Shown here in pieces: positions 62,741 to 64,000 of a stretch of DNA of 64,000 nt (the first letter of the stretch is position 1; each line of letters opens with the position of its first letter). The notes below the pieces were generated by a model. The model was not told where the DNA came from. It saw only the letters and a list, made by a program, of their open reading frames with translations, and did no database searches. Source of the DNA: Arthrobacter sp. ok362 (GTDB lineage: Bacteria > Actinomycetota > Actinomycetes > Actinomycetales > Micrococcaceae); NCBI RefSeq assembly GCF_900102785.1, contig NZ_FNGC01000006.1, positions 124,001 to 188,000 on the forward strand, written 5' to 3'. The position numbers were made by a program, and so were the translations under genes.

Positions 62741-64000
62741 ATGACTGAGGCCCTGACTTCCGCTGCCGTGCCCGCTGACGCTGTGTCCACCGACGCTGCC
62801 CCCGCCGGCAATCCCGTGCCCGCCCAGGGTTTCGGCGCGGCGCCGGATCCGTCGGGGACGCCGGCCACGGCGACGGACATCGAAGCTGCCGTCCACGCGA
62901 TCGCCGACCGCTCGCGCCACGCCGCCCGCAAGATGGCGCACGCCAACCGGGCCTGGAAGGACCGGGGCCTGCGCGCCATCGGCAAGGCGCTGGTGGAACA
63001 AAAGCACCAGATCCTGGCCGCCAACGCCAAGGACGTCGCGGCCGGCCGGGCCGCCGGCACCAGCGCCGCCCTGCTGGACCGCCTGACGCTGACCGAGTCA
63101 CGCATCACGGCCCTCGCCGCGGCACTGGAAAACCTCGCCACCCTGCCCGATCCCGTAGGAAACGTGGTGCGGGGCCAGACCCTCCCCAACGGGCTGCGCC
63201 TGCGCCAGATCAACGTACCCATGGGTGTGGTGGCCGCGATCTATGAGGCCCGCCCGAACGTCACCGTCGACATTGCCGGCCTGGCCCTCAAGAGCGGCAA
63301 CGCCGTCATCCTGCGCGGCGGATCCGCCGCCGCTGCCACCAACGCCGCCCTGATCACCATCCTCCGCGATGCCCTGGAATCGGTGGGCCTGCCCGCCGAC
63401 GCCGTCCAGACCGTGGACCAGTACGGCCGCGACGGCGCCGACGCCCTCATGCGGGCGCGCGGCCGGGTGGACGTGCTCATTCCCCGCGGCGGGCGCGAGC
63501 TGATCCAGGCCGTTGTGACGAACTCCTCCGTACCGGTCATCGAGACCGGTGAGGGCAACGTCCACATCTACCTGGACGCTTCCGCCGGCGAGGAAATGGC
63601 CGTCGACATCCTCCTGAACGCCAAGACCCAGCGGCCCAGCGTCTGCAACACCGTCGAAACGCTCCTGGTGCACTCCAAGTCCACCGTCCTTCCCGCCGTC
63701 GCCGCCGCACTGCGGGCAGCCGGGGTCACGCTGCATGTGGACCAGCGCATCCGCGCCGCACTGCCGGCGTCGATCCAGACCGTGCCGGCCACGGAGGAAG
63801 ACTGGGCCACCGAGTACATGAACCTGGACCTGGCGGTGGCCATGGTGGACAGCCTGGACGAGGCCGTCAGGCACATCCGGAAGTGGACCACTGGCCACAC
63901 CGAAGCGATCCTGACCAACGACCTCGCCAACGCCGAGCGCTTCATCGCCGAGGTCGATTCGGCCGCCGTGATCGTGAACGCCTCCACCCGCTTCACCGAC
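62741..64000 (+). CDS. proA: Glutamate-5-semialdehyde dehydrogenase, 3' end outside window
   Basis: Reduces glutamyl phosphate to the semialdehyde in proline synthesis. The window holds 420 codons from ATG 62741 and ends in frame without a stop. The N-terminal 45 residues are Ala/Pro/Thr-rich and go beyond the usual start. The core then begins IEAAVHAIADRSRHAARKMA. Family motifs include IYEARPNVTVDIAGLALKSGNAVILRGG and the catalytic Cys302 in RPSVCNTVETLLVH. Probably 20-40 residues are missing at the C-terminus. It follows proB by 26 bases. Confidence 0.96.
   Translation, partial: MTEALTSAAVPADAVSTDAAPAGNPVPAQGFGAAPDPSGTPATATDIEAAVHAIADRSRHAARKMAHANRAWKDRGLRAIGKALVEQKHQILAANAKDVAAGRAAGTSAALLDRLTLTESRITALAAALENLATLPDPVGNVVRGQTLPNGLRLRQINVPMGVVAAIYEARPNVTVDIAGLALKSGNAVILRGGSAAAATNAALITILRDALESVGLPADAVQTVDQYGRDGADALMRARGRVDVLIPRGGRELIQAVVTNSSVPVIETGEGNVHIYLDASAGEEMAVDILLNAKTQRPSVCNTVETLLVHSKSTVLPAVAAALRAAGVTLHVDQRIRAALPASIQTVPATEEDWATEYMNLDLAVAMVDSLDEAVRHIRKWTTGHTEAILTNDLANAERFIAEVDSAAVIVNASTRFTD

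Overview
The window is a 64-kb stretch of high-GC actinobacterial chromosome. The GC-rich third codon positions, frequent GTG starts, a clpP1-clpP2-clpX cluster after trigger factor, a Glu-type RpiB, an MptB-like lipomannan mannosyltransferase, a truncated haemoglobin O, a mycothiol-type DsbA protein and an ultrashort-stem T-box before ileS all fit Arthrobacter sensu lato (Micrococcaceae). This placement is inference from gene content and order. Most of the window is core chromosome. No phage, plasmid, transposase or CRISPR was seen.

Layout. 1-10 kb: the 3' part of a PPK2 polyphosphate kinase, two small orphan genes, an acyl-CoA dehydrogenase/peptide deformylase pair, tRNA-His, oligoribonuclease, MptB, a second methionine aminopeptidase, an acetyltransferase with a LapA-like membrane protein, and CorA. 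10-24 kb: tRNA-Arg, an SSB-like protein, a lipoprotein, EttA, TesB, an orphan gene, an MscS/GlbO pair, a reductase, OsmC, PepN, a DUF1648 membrane protein, RpiB and a Nei-type glycosylase. 24-29 kb: tRNA-Gly and tRNA-Pro, then trigger factor, ClpP1, ClpP2 and ClpX, which form a protein-quality-control block. 29-38.5 kb: a metabolic region with a monothiol Rv2466c-like protein, a GH15 glucosidase, and an AraC regulator divergent from a polyol operon (binding protein, two permeases, dehydrogenase, PfkB kinase). That operon has no ATPase gene, so it probably borrows a shared one.

38.5-51 kb: ValRS, DUF488, a short-chain dehydrogenase, a membrane endonuclease/phosphatase-fold protein, a secreted GDPD, then ileS-folC-DUF4233-ndk behind a T-box. 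51-52.4 kb is the only clearly accessory segment: a flavodoxin gene and a decayed hydrolase/SRPBCC remnant, flanked by two near-identical hairpins between the convergent genes ndk and VKOR. 52.4-64 kb: VKOR, RNase E/G, a TPP riboswitch with a ThiD-TenA fusion, then rplU-rpmA-obg-proB-proA. proA runs off the window.

The most interesting signals are RNA-level controls. The T-box shows an ATC specifier in a small apical loop and a 7-bp pairing that would hide the ileS ribosome binding site. The TPP aptamer contains the only good ribosome binding site of thiD-tenA. No clearly new multi-gene system was found. The best candidates for something undescribed are a possibly structured RNA before the GH15 gene, the hairpin-flanked islet, and the single-cysteine Rv2466c homologue.
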